Position numbers and translations under genes: made by a program. The notes under the pieces are model-generated. The model did no database searches. It worked only from the letters and a program-made list of their open reading frames with translations, and was not told the origin of the DNA. A DNA stretch of 64,000 nucleotides, from assembly GCF_038095995.1 (NCBI RefSeq), contig NZ_CP146005.1:186001-250000 (forward strand), in the 5' to 3' direction. Source of the stretch: Mesomycoplasma ovipneumoniae. GTDB lineage: Bacteria; Bacillota_I; Bacilli_A; Mycoplasmatales; Metamycoplasmataceae. This document shows positions 12,093-23,602 of this stretch, in pieces (the first letter of the stretch is position 1; the number at the start of each line of letters is the position of its first letter).

Positions 12093-13874
12093 TTATTTTC
12101 CTATAATTTTGCGAACGTGATCGGCAACAAATTCAACATCAGTGCCAACTATAATTTGCAGACCTTTATTGCCAACACGAACAATTCCTCGACCACCAGC
12201 TGCAAGAATTTTTGCATCTAAGTGTTCATCTTTTTTATTATCTTTAACAATAAGTCGCAGTCTTGTTGCACAATTTGAGACTTCTTCAATGTTTTCTTTG
12301 CCGATAATTTCAATAAAGTCTAGTGCCATTTTTTCATATTTGTCACTAACTTTATCAGTGTTTTGGACTATATTTTCACTATGTGGGTCTATTTTTTTAG
12401 TGCTCTCAACTTCTAGATTTTCATTATTAGTGCTTATTTCGGTTTCAATTTTGTCTTCACGACCTAAGGTTTTAATATCAAACTTTTTAATGAAAAAGTA
12501 AAAACTTGAGCCTTGAATTAAAAACATTATTGCTGAAAATGCCCAAATTCATAGTGGATTTGCCATAATTCCAGCATTTTTTGCAAAGGCTCAAGAACGC
12601 GGGAAAGAGACAATATAGTCAATAAATCCGGCACTAAATCCAATTCCGATACTCATTCCAGTTCATGACACGAACATATAAATTAATGAAGTGAGAAAAG
12701 CATTTAAAAGTCATAAAAGTGGTGAAATAAAAATAAAAGTAAAAATTAGGGGTTCATCAATCCCAGTAAGAAAACTTACAAGTGTTGCGCCTGCCAAAAA
12801 AGTAGTAATTGTTTTCCGATTTTCCCGTTTTGCGGCAAAAATCATTGCCACTGCAGCACCAGGAAGTCCGCCTAAATATAAGGGAAAAAATCCAGTTGTA
12901 AAACCACCAGAACCAATAATTCCGGCATTAAATGCAGTTATATCACCATTTACAGTATGAATATCGCCAACATTTGCAATTGTATTTCCCACTTGATCAA
13001 CAACAGGACTAATTAATCTACCTTCAATTGGCAATTGGAATCAAACAAAAGTATTTAAAATATGATGAAGTCCAAAAGGTTGAAGAAGTCGATTAAGAAA
13101 TGCATAAACTGAGACATAAAATCCCCGCGCATAGCGATTGGCGCTTTGATCCGAAAGGGCTGAGCCAATTTTAATTAGTCCATATTGAGCCCAAGGTCAA
13201 ATAATTGCAAAAAATAAGCCAAGCGGAATTATTGATAAAATTCCTAACATTGGCACAAATCTTCTGCCACCAAAAAATGAAAGTGTCTGTGGTAATTTAA
13301 CGTTTTTGTATTTATTATACAAAAACGCAACAACAATTCCGACAACAATACCGCCAATAACCCCTGAATCTAATTGGTAGACGGGCTTGCCACTTTTTAG
13401 GAAATACAAAAGTTGTGTTAAACCTTTAAGTTCACCTGATTCGGCCACCAAAACTTTTGAATAAATTGCCTCAGCAAGTTGGTTTTGTTTTAAAAGCGCC
13501 GTCATTCCGTATCAAACAACAGCCCCAACAAGCGCGGCTTCACCGCGATTATCTTTGGCAAAACCAAATGAAATTCCGATTGCAAAAATAATTGCCAAAT
13601 TATCAAAAACAATCCCACCTGGAGTTGAAATTAGTCGCCCGATAAATTTTTGTGTCTCGGAAATTCCGATAGAACCGTTTGCCGAAGGATCTTGAATTAA
13701 TGCGCCAATTCTTAATAAAAGTGCAGCAATTGGCAAAACTGCAATTGGAAACATAAGTGATTTTCCAAGTCGTTGTAATTGGTTTAAAATCCGATTAAAA
13801 ACCGAATTTTCTGATTTATGTGATTTTTGTTTTGGAGTAATTTTTTTAATTTTACCAGAAAATTTAACGGTCAT
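12093..13874 (-). CDS. nagE: PTS EIICB permease, GlcNAc/glucose family
   Basis: A 593-residue sugar phosphotransferase permease with order IIC then IIB and no IIA domain. The IIC part has about ten hydrophobic helices and the family segments FLNRLLQPFGLHHILNTFVW, FPLYLGGLPGAAVAM and LTGIDEPLIFTFIF. The IIB part carries the phosphocysteine motif NCATRLRLIV near residue 530, after a long charged linker. The LLQPFGLHHILN segment resembles NagE, and the gene lies between nagB and an aldolase, which supports GlcNAc as substrate; glucose or glucosamine is possible. Several TGA codons are Trp. It must borrow a IIA-Glc from elsewhere. Start is preceded by GAAAGG, 19 bases after the nagB stop. Confidence 0.85.
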
Positions 13875-13893
13875 TTAACACCTTTCAATTTTT

Positions 13894-14658
13894 TTAGTAA
13901 AAAATTGCTTTATCAAGTGTTTCTTTCGATAATTTAGAGGCAGCTTCTTTGTCTAAAATGAAAGTACAATTTGGATGCAATTGTAAAAAAGAAGCAGTAA
14001 TTTCTGAATTAGGTTTTTCTTCTAACATTTGTTTTGTAACGTTTGCTTTATGCAAACCAAAAGAAACCATAATTGCTTTTTTTGTGTGTTTTAAAATTGT
14101 TTGAACTCCCATTGTCATTGCTTGTTTTGGACACTGGTCAAAATTGGAAAATTTCCCTTTTTTAACCATATCAATAATTGTTTCATCTGTTAAATTAGTA
14201 ACATGAGTTGTTGAATTAAAAGGTGTTCCAGGTTCATTATAGGCCATATGACCGTTAATTCCGATACTAATATATTGCAAATCAATCGGATTTTCAGCGA
14301 TTTTTTGCTCATAAAGCTTTACTTCTTGTTCAAGATCGCTCGCTTTTGAGTTAGGAATATTAATCTGGGAAACTGGAACATTAACATGGTCAAATAAATT
14401 AGTTTTCATTTGTTTGATAAATGCTTCAGGATGATCTTGGTCAATTCCGACAAATTCATCAAGATTAAATGTTGTAATTTTATCCCAGGAAGTCCCGTTT
14501 TGGCGATGATCTTCAATTAAAAGTTTATAAGTTTCAATTGGCGAAACTCCGGTTGCAAAACCTAAAACTGAATTAGGTTTTGTTTTAATTTGTTCAATAA
14601 AAAGGTCTGCACAATATTTGTGTAGGTCGCTCAATTTTTCAAAAATTAATATTTTCAT
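13894..14658 (-). CDS. nagB: Glucosamine-6-phosphate deaminase
   Basis: A 254-residue NagB that converts glucosamine-6-phosphate into fructose-6-phosphate and ammonia. Motifs: GFATGVSPIETYK (phosphate loop), FNLDEFVGI with the catalytic Asp, and GINGHMAYNEPG with the catalytic His and Glu. Length is typical. It is the first gene of the minus-strand operon with the GlcNAc-type PTS and aldolase, with a strong GGAGGA ribosome site. It is divergent from nagA, so the two NagA/NagB steps share one promoter region. Confidence 0.95.
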   Translation of the reverse strand: MKILIFEKLSDLHKYCADLFIEQIKTKPNSVLGFATGVSPIETYKLLIEDHRQNGTSWDKITTFNLDEFVGIDQDHPEAFIKQMKTNLFDHVNVPVSQINIPNSKASDLEQEVKLYEQKIAENPIDLQYISIGINGHMAYNEPGTPFNSTTHVTNLTDETIIDMVKKGKFSNFDQCPKQAMTMGVQTILKHTKKAIMVSFGLHKANVTKQMLEEKPNSEITASFLQLHPNCTFILDKEAASKLSKETLDKAIFY

Positions 14659-14927
14659 TTTAATGTCCTCCAGTTTAAAATAGCAAATAAAAGTTGTTAT
14701 TATTATTTTGCTCTATTCTAATTTTATCAAATTTTAAACTCGGACAAAAAAACTTCCCTATAAATTTAATAAATTAGTAGAAAAAATTCAGGCAACTAGT
14801 TTTCTATCAATGATTTTGATTGGAGTGCTTTTGTTAATTTTTCTACTAATTTTTTAAATAATGATACAATTATTTAAAAAATTCAAGTGTTTTAAAAATA
14901 GCTTAAAAATAAAGGTAAATTTAAAAA
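14659..14927. promoter_or_regulatory. Divergent nagB / nagA promoter region
   Basis: 269 bases without a gene. A minus-strand TAGAAT box lies at 14715-14720 for nagB; a plus-strand TACAAT box lies at 14865-14870 for nagA. No clear operator is seen, though the arrangement would allow coordinated control. Confidence 0.5.
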
Positions 14928-16076
14928 ATGTTATACAAAAATTTAAGAATTATAAGTCATTTAGAAGAGTTTTTTGGCTGAATTGAGTTAGATGAGAGCG
15001 GTACTATTGTCAATTTAGGCCGTGGAAATACCGATTTTGAAGGTATTGATTGCAAAAATAACATTTTGTTACCAGCTTTTATCGATTCGCACACTCATGG
15101 TGGTTATGGTTTTTCATTTGAGGATTTTTCTAGCTCAGATTGAGAAAAAAATTTTCTAGAATACAAAAAAAAATTACATAAATTTGAAGGTGTAGCGGCT
15201 ATTTTTGGTGCAACAGTTACTCAATCTTGGTCTAAAATTCAACAGAACTCTGAATTTTTTAGTTTTTTACTTAAAAAACATCCATATTTTTTGCTAAATT
15301 GATATTTAGAAGGACCTTTTATTTCTGTTGAAAAAAAGGGTGCTCATGATCCAAACCTAATTATTCCGGCTAAAAATTTTCATTTTGAATTTTTAGCAAA
15401 AAAATTTGCTAAAAAAATTACAGTTGTAATTGCCCCTGAAAGAAACTCGGCAAAATTAATTGATTTTTATCATAAATCAATTAATTTTGCAATTGGCCAT
15501 TCAAATTGTTTTGACTTTGAAAAAGATCATGAATTAAAAAACTACCGCAGATTTACTCACTTTTTTAATGGCAGTTCTAACTTTGACCACAGAAGTCAAT
15601 CACTTACTAACTTAATTTTTGAATCAAAATTACCTAGAAATTTTCTAGTTGAGCTAATTACCGATGGACTTCATATTAGAAATTCAACATTAAAATTCAC
15701 AATAAAAAATCTTAAAAAGGAAAATTGAATTGCTGTTTCAGATTCGCTTGCCCAAAAAGGACTTAAAGACGGATTTTATAATTTAGGAAACCTAGAAACT
15801 GAGAAAAAAGGCGATTTATTTTATTTGAAAAATTCAGAACAAATTGCCGGAAGTGGCATGAGTTATCTTAGTATTCTCAAAAATTTAAAGAAAAATCTTA
15901 AACTTTCATGACAGGAAATTGTTTTCTGCTCTTCGTATAACGTTGCAAAAGCCCACAATCTTTTAGATTATTTTGGTACAATCAAAGTTGGCCAAAAAGC
16001 AAATTTTGTTATTGTTGATGATGATTTTAATCTAAAGATGGTGGTAATTTTTGGTCAAATTTACAGTCATTTTTAA
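14928..16076 (+). CDS. nagA: N-acetylglucosamine-6-phosphate deacetylase
   Basis: A 382-residue amidohydrolase making glucosamine-6-phosphate from GlcNAc-6-phosphate. Seen: metal motif DSHTHGGYG, EGPFI with the metal-binding Glu, IGHSN and THFFNGSS with metal His residues, LITDGLHI, and VSDSL with the catalytic Asp. Several TGA codons are Trp, which is why it is not evident as a long open frame in the standard code. The gene ends GQIYSHF-TAA, and its last 30 or so bases are duplicated about 600 bases downstream, on the far side of an inserted element. Divergent from nagB. Confidence 0.93.
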
Positions 16077-16078
16077 AA

Positions 16079-16672
16079 AAACCCGAGTTTCCCAGTTTGA
16101 TGAGATAATCTTAAAAAAGCGTCTGGTTTATTTTGGTCACTTTTTTAACTTTATTGGCAAACACAGGAAAAACAACTATTAAAGCAAAAACACTGAATTT
16201 TAAATCTAACCATCACAAAAGAAAAAATACAACTACTATTTAAACTCAATGTAAATAGAAAACTCGTTTTTATTTAAATTGAGCCTAAAAAAATATATGA
16301 AGTTTTGAAAGAACAATAATTAAAAGCCATAAATTTGTAGATTTCTAAACGGGTAAATTTAAGGCACCCCATTATATTTAAAAACATAATGGAAAATTCG
16401 CATTATCTTATTTTAATACGACAAAAAACATAACCAATTCCTCCTTAATTCGAATATCAAATTTATTAATTTATTCTTAGGTGAAGTTTATTATAACATA
16501 ATTTTATTTTAGACCAAGCATTTTTTTTTTTTTTTGCAACAGGTTAATTTCAAAATAATAAAAATTAAGATTTTACCGTCAAAACGCCTGTATTTACGGG
16601 TATTTTTGCCTATTTATATTCACTAAAAAGTGAATTTTTGCCATCAAACTGGTAAACTCAGGAAAAATTGCA
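16079..16672. mobile_element. TIR element copy A (MITE-like, RNA-encoding)
   Basis: An approximately 590-bp intergenic element bounded by inverted ends: GAGTTTCCCAGTTTGATG (16085-16102) and CATCAAACTGGTAAACTC (16642-16659), 17 of 18 matching. It lies between the nagA stop and the nagA terminator. It is flanked by 35-base direct repeats (16044-16078 and 16673-16707, 33 of 35 identical) containing the end of nagA. Inside, on the minus strand, are an inward hairpin (CCTGTA..TACGGG type), a 15-base homopolymer (16521-16535), a promoter, a strong ribosome site and a hairpin-rich RNA. No transposase is encoded. Confidence 0.8.
16205..16484 (-). ncRNA. Element RNA, copy A
   Basis: Minus-strand promoter with -35 TTGGTC (complement of 16512-16517) and -10 TATAAT (complement of 16490-16495). 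Downstream come AAGGAGGA and a 7-codon ORF MFFVVLK, then hairpins: CCATTAT..ATAATGG, a GCC(A/T)TAAATTT-type stem around the loop ACCCGTTTAGAAATCT, and a large CTCAATGTAAATA stem with one mismatch here. RNA ends are estimated from the conserved block. Confidence 0.6.
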
Positions 16673-16707
16673 GTAATTTTTTGACAAATTTACAGTCATT
16701 TTTAAAA
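16673..16707. repeat. Right flanking direct repeat of element A
   Basis: Duplicates 16044-16078 (the last codons and stop of nagA) with two mismatches, including CAAATTTACAGTCATTTTTA. Confidence 0.9.
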
Positions 16708-16787
16708 TTTTTTACTTAAGAATAAATTTAGAGATAAAGAATTTAAATTTGATTTTAGAATTTTTAACTTTTTCTTTCTTAGAAATC

Positions 16788-16817
16788 AAAAAAACCTATG
16801 AATCCATAGGTTTTTTT
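16788..16817. terminator. Bidirectional terminator between nagA and the adhesin operon
   Basis: Stem AAAAAACCTATG / CATAGGTTTTTT with loop AATC and T-runs on both strands. It serves nagA (plus) and the P102-like gene (minus). Confidence 0.85.
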
Positions 16818-16835
16818 GATGAACTTTAATAAAAA

Positions 16836-19800
16836 CTATTTTTTAATGTAGGCGTCAATAAATGCATCAACTATTTCTTGACGAGCACTAGAGGTTTTAC
16901 CATTTGTAAAATCAGGATGATCAAAAACAGCAAAAGCTTTTAATGTAATTGTAGATTGGGATTTGCTCTCAGCAGCTGGAGCTGGTTCTTTTGGAGTTGT
17001 TGGCGCTGGTTCTTTTGGAGTTGTTGGCGCTGGTTCTTTTGGAGTTGTTGGCGCTGGTTCTTTTGGAGTTGTTGGCGCTGGTTCTTTTGGAGTTGTTGGC
17101 GCTGGTTCTTTTGGAGGTTCAGCTGGTCCTATTTGATCTCAATCTAAATTAAAGTAGTTCGGGAAAGGATTTCAAGTTTTTGAAGGGTCGATATTATAAA
17201 TAACATCGCCAACTTCTTTGTAATTTTTAGGATCCTGACTGTTTGAAGAATATAAACTTAAGGTTATTGAAAAAGGGGTTTTTATTATTTCTAATAAAAG
17301 ATTTGCATCTTCTTCAATTAAATTTTTATTTTTTGTAACATCAGTTTCTTCTTTTGGTGAGTAAAAAGATTGGGTAAAATAGACGTTATTTGCAGTGTCA
17401 TTTATTGTCGGAACTGTTGGTTTGGGTGGTACTGTTACAAAATATTCAGTTTTTTCATAAAACATTTTCTTTGGCTCATTGCTAGGAAATAAACCAGCGG
17501 CATCTCATGAATTGTACAAGTATGAAGAAGGTTTTAGTTGCGAATTAGTAGAACGGTTAGTTCCTGGGGCTGTATTTGTTCTAGAAATTCCTGATGTAAC
17601 TAGAACTTGTTGTTTGTCAAGAAGTCTTAATAAATTAGCATAACCACCAAAAAATTGACTAGAGGCGCTAAATCCGAGATTTTTGTTGACTAAATGTTGT
17701 TTTAAATAAACATAATTTGCAAGCTGTTTATAATCCATTCCGATGACATAAACCGGTTTTTCACCCTCTTTTGGATCAAGTTTTTGGATAAAAATTCCTT
17801 TTCCATCTTTGTCTGATAAAAGATAGTGTTGTTTTCCATCAGAAATACCTTTGGCACTAAAAGCTAAATAAAGAGCACCTGAATCAACACGTGAAAATGG
17901 TTTTGGAGGCACCTTAGGTTTTGCTGTTTCGGTTTTAGTTGCCTCAGTTTTTGTCGCTACTGGTTTTGCTGTGTCCGTTTTTGTAACTTCAGTTTTAGTA
18001 GCCTCAGGTTTAGAATCTTCGGCTTGAGTTTTTTGAAATTTTAAAGGTTTTGTAAGCTCAAGACCATCAGCAGTTCTTCTTGCTTGTTCGGAGTGGAAAG
18101 TTAATTTTTTGTTTTCAGGGTCAAATAAATCAACTTTACCATCTTTATCAGTATTTTCTAAACTAACTGGGTCTAAAAATAAGGAAGGATTATATTTTTT
18201 AATAGTGTCATAAGCTGATTTTTCAGAGTTAATAACATTATTAACAACAATTTGGGAAGAAGCAAGAACTTTTGAATCATCATTAGTTGAAACTAATTGA
18301 AAGTCAAAAACTAATTGGTGATCTTCTTGAACTTCAATTTGGTATTCAATTTTCGCATCACTAAGATTATAAATTGAAGCTGTATTTAGTGTTGTCCAAA
18401 CATTAGTTCCAATTTTTTGAGCTGATTCAGGGGTTGAATTTGGAGTTGGAGTTGATTCAGGAGCAGGAGTTGAACCACCGCCTGAAGCTGAATCAGTATT
18501 TGAATCACCAGTTGGACCTGATGCTTCTTCAGCAAAATTAGAAACATTTACAGATTGTGAACTAATTGAGCCAGCTTTTGTTTTAGCTTCTTCTATTACT
18601 TTTTTAAGTTCTTGTTTTGATTTTTTAATTTCATTAGTTGTTGGGAATCTACCATTGTCAAGTAAAAATACTCTTGTAACAACATCATCGCTAGGATTTT
18701 CTAGATTGCTTTCAGTTTTTGCTAGTTCAAAAAGTTGGTCAACTGTTTCTTTAATTTCATTAGTTGAAAGTGTTCTTGGTCCACTTTGATCTTTAAGACT
18801 AAATTCTTGAACTGAATTTACTGATCCAAGAAGTTGACCTAAGGCTTGCTCGTATTTATTTAAATCAACAAATACATCAAGATAAACGGTTATTTTTTGT
18901 TCTAATTGGCTGTCTTGACGGCTAAAGTTAATATCAAGTTCAAAGCGAACTTTTTTGTCTTTAAGAAGTTTTTGTTGATCAGCTTGGCTAATTTTGGTTG
19001 CATCAAAAAGTTTTGGTTCTATTTTGAGATCAAAAGTCCCAAATTTTGTTCTTGGACTTAATTGACTTAAGTCAATTTCAAAAAGTTCACTAACTGGTTT
19101 TTTAATAGTTTCTTCAGTATTTGTTCCTGATTTTTTATTGTATAAAAAATCAACTAATGTGGTTTTGTCTTTGATTAGCGCATCTTGAAGGACTTCTTTC
19201 ATTTTAATTTGACCGCTAAAATGATTTTCAAGTCAAGTTGATAGAGTTGACTTGAACTCATCAGGATCAATTAAACCACGAATTTCAAGACTTAATTTTT
19301 TAGTTTTGTTATCTTTTTTATTAACTAAATTAACATCTAAAAATAATTTTTTATCTTTTTGTGTAAAAGATAATTGGTCTTTAGAATCAAGAACAACTTC
19401 AAGACTATAATCACTATCCAAGAAAATTGGTTCATCTAAAGAATTATAAAGACTAAGACTAGCCCCAGAAGTAGCCAGTGTGCTTTCAAGTTTTGAAAAA
19501 TTATTAACAATTCTTGTTGATTTTTGGAAATTTGTTTTTAATTTATTTTCAAATTCTGCTTGTAAAAGATTGCTTCTTGAGACATCAATAAAAGATTTTG
19601 ACTCATCAACTTGAAATTTATCAAGATCACCACTGGCTTGATCACTAGCTGCAAAACCTTTGAGTTCAATTTGTTTTGAATAAGTAATTTGTTCTTTTTC
19701 TGAACGGGCAAAAACTACAACATTTTTAATTGAATTACCATCAGCAACGGCATTTTCAAAATTAAAACTAATTTGATAGTCTTTTGATTTTAGATCACCA

Positions 19801-20105
19801 AAATCAAAACCTGAGCTTAGGTCAAATTGGTAAAGTTTACTTTTGGCTGCCGCAAGAGCAGTTTTTGCTGAAATATTAGCAATATTTGGATTTAGTTTTA
19901 AATTTGAGACAATTGTACTAAATTGTTCGCTTGAAACACTACCTGTATTTGCAAGGGCGTGCTCTGTTGGGCTTTCATTTAAAAATGAATAATAAGAATT
20001 ATTATACGCTTTTAGACCCAGTGGGATCCCAATAACAGCGCTTAGTGCAATTGCTGATCCTAAAATTGTTGATACTAATCAAAAAGGCTTTTTTAATAGT
20101 TTCAT
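16836..20105 (-). CDS. P102-type surface adhesin
   Basis: A 1089-residue secreted protein, second gene of a P97/P102 operon. The N-terminus MKLLKKPFWLVSTILGSAIA is a signal-anchor, as in P102 paralogues of M. hyopneumoniae, which are processed on the surface and bind host fibronectin and plasminogen. Two low-complexity parts stand out: pentapeptides of the type TKTEA/AKPVA (17912-18013), and five to six PAPTTPKE octapeptides near the C-terminus (16981-17124). The rest is a charged, beta-rich sequence with no enzyme motif. Many TGA codons are Trp; the whole frame is open from 20105 to TAG at 16836. Ribosome site AGGAG; it starts 25 bases after the P97-like stop, so the two are co-transcribed. 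Confidence 0.82.
16981..17124 (-). repeat. 24-nt tandem repeats encoding PTTPKEPA
   Basis: Five exact 24-base units and a diverging sixth in the 3' part of the P102-like gene. In-frame, so unit number alters length only. Confidence 0.93.
17912..18013 (-). repeat. R1-like pentapeptide array in the P102-type protein
   Basis: Imperfect 15-base units encoding TKTEV, TKTDT, AKPVA, TKTEA, TKTET, AKPKV. The period and composition resemble the AAKPV/E R1 repeats that bind cilia in P97. Confidence 0.6.
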
Positions 20106-20130
20106 TTTTTTCTCCTATTTTGAAAATTAT

Positions 20131-23100
20131 TTAGCTGTTACTGACAATCCCTGATGCTGCTGTTGAGGTTGTTGAGGCGGTTTCAGTTTTACTAATAGTA
20201 ATTTTAACTCTTAGAGTTGATCTTTTTTGAGGGGTTGTTGAAGCTGTAGATGATTCTGAACCTGAACTAGTTTCATCTTTTACTAAAACAAAAAATAGTT
20301 CTTTAGTAGTTTTGTCAAATGAGTCAGAAATAGATTCAACTAGGGTTTTATAATTTTTATCTTTAAAATGAGTTTCGAGGTATTCGTCAACTTTTTTTCC
20401 TAATTCAGGAAGGTAACTTTTAAGGCTTGTGTCTTCAGTTTTACCTTGGTTTTGAGCGCCTTCTGCTTTTTTGCCTTGGTTTTGAGCGCCTTCTGCTTTT
20501 TTGCCTTGGTTTTGAGCGCCTTCAGCTTTCTTACCTTGGTTTTGCGCACCCTCTGCTTTTTTACCTTGATTCTGAGCGCCTTCTGCTTTTTTGCCTTGGT
20601 TCTGAGCGCCTTCAGCTTTCTTACCTTGATTCTGTGAACCTTCTACTTTTTTAGGGAAAGTTAAATTTGAATAATTAGTTGAGTCAAGACTGGTCTCTCT
20701 AAATTGACCTTGAAGTTGAATAACGGCTTTATCTAGTTCGTTAATTTCTTTTCTATTGTTATAGATGGTTTCATCTTCGAGTTCCACAAATACTTTTATT
20801 TCTGGAGTTTTAACGTTTAATATACTTCCGTCGTTAGATTCAAGTTTGAAGCTAAATTTAACTGGTAAAACATGGTCTTTTTTCCCTTGGTTTTGCGCAC
20901 CCTCTGCTTTTTTACCTTGGTTCTGAGCGCCTTCTGCTTTTTTACCTTGATTCTGAGCGCCTTCTGCCTTTTTGCCTTGGTTCTGAGCGCCTTCTGCCTT
21001 TTTGCCTTGGTTTTGAGCACCCTCTGCTTTTTTGCCTTGGTTCTGAGCTCCCTCTGCCTTTTTGCCTTGGTTCTGAGCTCCCTCTGCCTTTTTGCCTTGG
21101 TTTTGTGCGCCTTCGGCTTTTTTAGCTTCTTCAATTTCCTGTTCTTTGCCTACTTCGTCAATTTTTTTAGAAACTTCACCTTTTTCTTGTTCAGCTTCTT
21201 TAACAAATTCAAGTGTATATTTTAAATTGTCATCAAGTTTTGCCCAAGACTTAAAGTTGTCAAACTGACCAGCTTTTAGGAAAAATGCTGATAAAACATC
21301 GCCAAATTTTTCAAATTTGGCATAATTTTCTGTATTATCTGCAGACTCACTTCTTTCTTTAGTTGTAACTTTTTGAGTTTTTAGATAGTCAAAAATTGAT
21401 GAGTCACCTTTTTTACTTCCAAGTTCAGTTTTAATACTTGTTGGCAGAACCAAAGTTCCATAAAAACCGATACCTTCGCTATCTCTTCATAAATTATTGA
21501 ATGAAAGTTTTTTAATATCACCTGAAGAAGTTAAACTAATTTTATTTGCTTCTTCAAAAATATTGTCTTTAGAATCTAAAAGACTTTGAGGGAGTTGACT
21601 TGATTCAGCAATAAGTCCTCATTTTTTGGAAAGTTCAAAAAGTGTTTCAAGGAAAGTTTTTCTGTCTTTTGTTAGTAAATCTTGGAAATAACTAGCAACT
21701 TGGTGTCCGTCACGGAAAAAATTACGAGACTCAATACTTGAAACTCCGGCGTTTCTAGTTGATTGAGTCTCATCTTTGGTCATTCTTTTAATATCTGATA
21801 AACTTGGGTGTTTAAGTTTTCCAACTCAAGAATCTAATAAAGAAATATAAGATCCAAAGTCTAAATCGTAATTACGTTCTAAAATATTGCGAATTTCATT
21901 GGTTTTTGGACTGTTGTTTCCAAAAAGAGCTTCAATTTCTTCTTTTGCAACCTTGCGTGAAGATGATTTGATTCCTGCCCCATATTGATCAAAAACTGCC
22001 TGTTTTTGTTTATTATCTTTTCCAAGTCCTTCTAAAAAGCGTGTTTTAAAAATATCGCTATTTAACTGACCTAAGTTTTCTAATTGTTTAAGTCCGCTAA
22101 TTTCAAGAGTTCCAGTTTTTTGACTAATTTCCAAAGGAAAATTGCTTGGCATGAAAAATTGGCTATTAACTGAAATTGTATAAGGAATTAAAACTTTAGT
22201 CTTATCAGTTGCATCAATTTTTGCTTCTAAAGGATCAAATGAAACTTTAAGACTTTTACTTGAGTTGTGATTTTTAAATTTTTGGCCAAAATTACCAAAA
22301 CTAAAAGCAAGTTTTTTGTCTTTTAAAAGTTCTAAAATTTCTGACTTTAGACTCTCAGAGCGCTGAGCTGGATCACTAAAAAATCCAGATTTAATTTGGG
22401 CTAAAAATTCAACAGCCAATTTGTCGCCCATGTCTGATTTAAAGTCTGTTTTATCTAAATTTTTCAAACTTAAATTATCAAAAAAATCTGAATAATTTAA
22501 AAAATAAGAACTTTTATCGTTTTTTTCTAATTTAATTGCATTTACAACGGTAGAAAAACTTGAACTTGAGTCAAGCATTTGTCTAGCAGTTGAAGTAAGA
22601 TTTGCCTCTAAGAAAAATGAAGGAACTTGATTTTGAAGACTAACAAATTGACCGGTTGACTTATCACGGGCAAAATCAAAATTAAAAATTGTATCAGTTG
22701 AATTTGGAAGTTTATTTTCCTGTGAGTTTTTAAGACTAGCTAATAAATTATTAAGTGAAGGGAAATATGAGCTAATTTTCTCACCAAATTCTTTTGAGTC
22801 TTTTGATTTATTTAGGTCATGTTGAAAATCAACTGGTCTAATTGTGCTAGGATCTGTTGGATTTGAAGTTGCTGAATTTTGATCAGCAAAATTGGCGGTT
22901 CTAGCAGAAATTAAATTTTGAACTTGCTGATTAAGTCTGCTGGTAATTTTTTGTAAGGAAAAATTAAATTCGGCAATTAAAATAGTTGATTCTTTGACAA
23001 AAGAAACAACTTGTTCATAAATGTCAGATTTGGCAACATCGCCATTTTGTAATTTTTGGCTAGCTTGAAATTTAACTTTAAAATTTTGGTTAGCATCATC

Positions 23101-23481
23101 TGGGAGAATTTTTAGAATTTGGTAGCTAATTTTTGCATCAGAAAATTCTGAGTCAGAAAAGTCTAGTTTTTCTAAATTCCCGCCCTTTTTCTCAAAGAAA
23201 GAAAAGGATTCAAGCGCATTTTCGGCATTTTTAATTTTATTGCTTTCATCTAAAAGTGCTGATTTTACGTCTTTATAATCTGAATCAGCATTAAAAGCAT
23301 TTAAATTAAAGGCCAAATTTGAAACACGAGATGCAAACTGATTTACTTGAGTTCTTGGATTTTCAGAATTATATTTTACATTTACTGTAAGACCGATTGT
23401 AAGCCCGACAATACCAGCTCCGATAAGTCCCGAAATCCCCCCCGCTAGCAAAAGGGTTTTGGATTTTGATGATTTATTCAT
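20131..23481 (-). CDS. P97-type adhesin with R2-like repeats, lacking R1
   Basis: A 1116-residue surface protein starting MNKSSKSKTLLLAGGISGLI followed by a hydrophobic anchor (GAGIVGLTIGLTV), typical of the P97 cilium-adhesin family. It contains two arrays of the decapeptide AEGAQNQGKK: eight units at 20881-21123 and seven at 20446-20650, separated by about 75 residues. In M. hyopneumoniae P97 such R2 units cooperate with R1 (AAKPV/E) in binding heparin; no R1 array is present here. Several TGA codons are Trp. It is the first gene of the operon with the P102-type gene. The upstream promoter abuts a 16-base homopolymer. Members of this family are usually cleaved by endoproteases; no cleavage site was assigned. 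Confidence 0.88.
20446..20650 (-). repeat. R2-like 30-nt repeat array 2
   Basis: Seven units, the first degenerate (VEGSQNQGKK), the others AEGAQNQGKK, in the C-terminal half of the P97-type protein. Synonymous variation between units shows they are not freshly amplified. Confidence 0.93.
20881..21123 (-). repeat. R2-like 30-nt repeat array 1
   Basis: Eight units of AEGAQNQGKK preceded by a coiled, charged EEAKK stretch. Confidence 0.93.
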
Positions 23482-23552
23482 AGAAACCTCCTATGTTGTA
23501 CTAAAAATAAAAAAATAAATAGTTTAAATTATAAACTAATTTTATTTTCATA

Positions 23553-23600
23553 ATTATACATAGTAATTATACTAATTTTCAATTAAAAAAAAAAAAAAAA
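23553..23600 (-). promoter_or_regulatory. Adhesin operon promoter next to a T16 tract
   Basis: In minus-strand sense: a run of 16 T (23600-23585), then TTGAAA (23582-23577) as -35, an 18-base spacer and TATAAT (23558-23553) as -10. A second TATAAT lies at 23572-23567. The homopolymer directly upstream of the -35 box could tune transcription of the adhesins by slippage. Confidence 0.6.
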
Positions 23601-23602
23601 GG

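Noticed and set aside
20427-21225. Plus-strand open frames with many Leu/Phe repeats opposite the P97-type gene
   Set aside because: They are antisense images of the 30-nt repeats; no ribosome site and no independent conservation signal.
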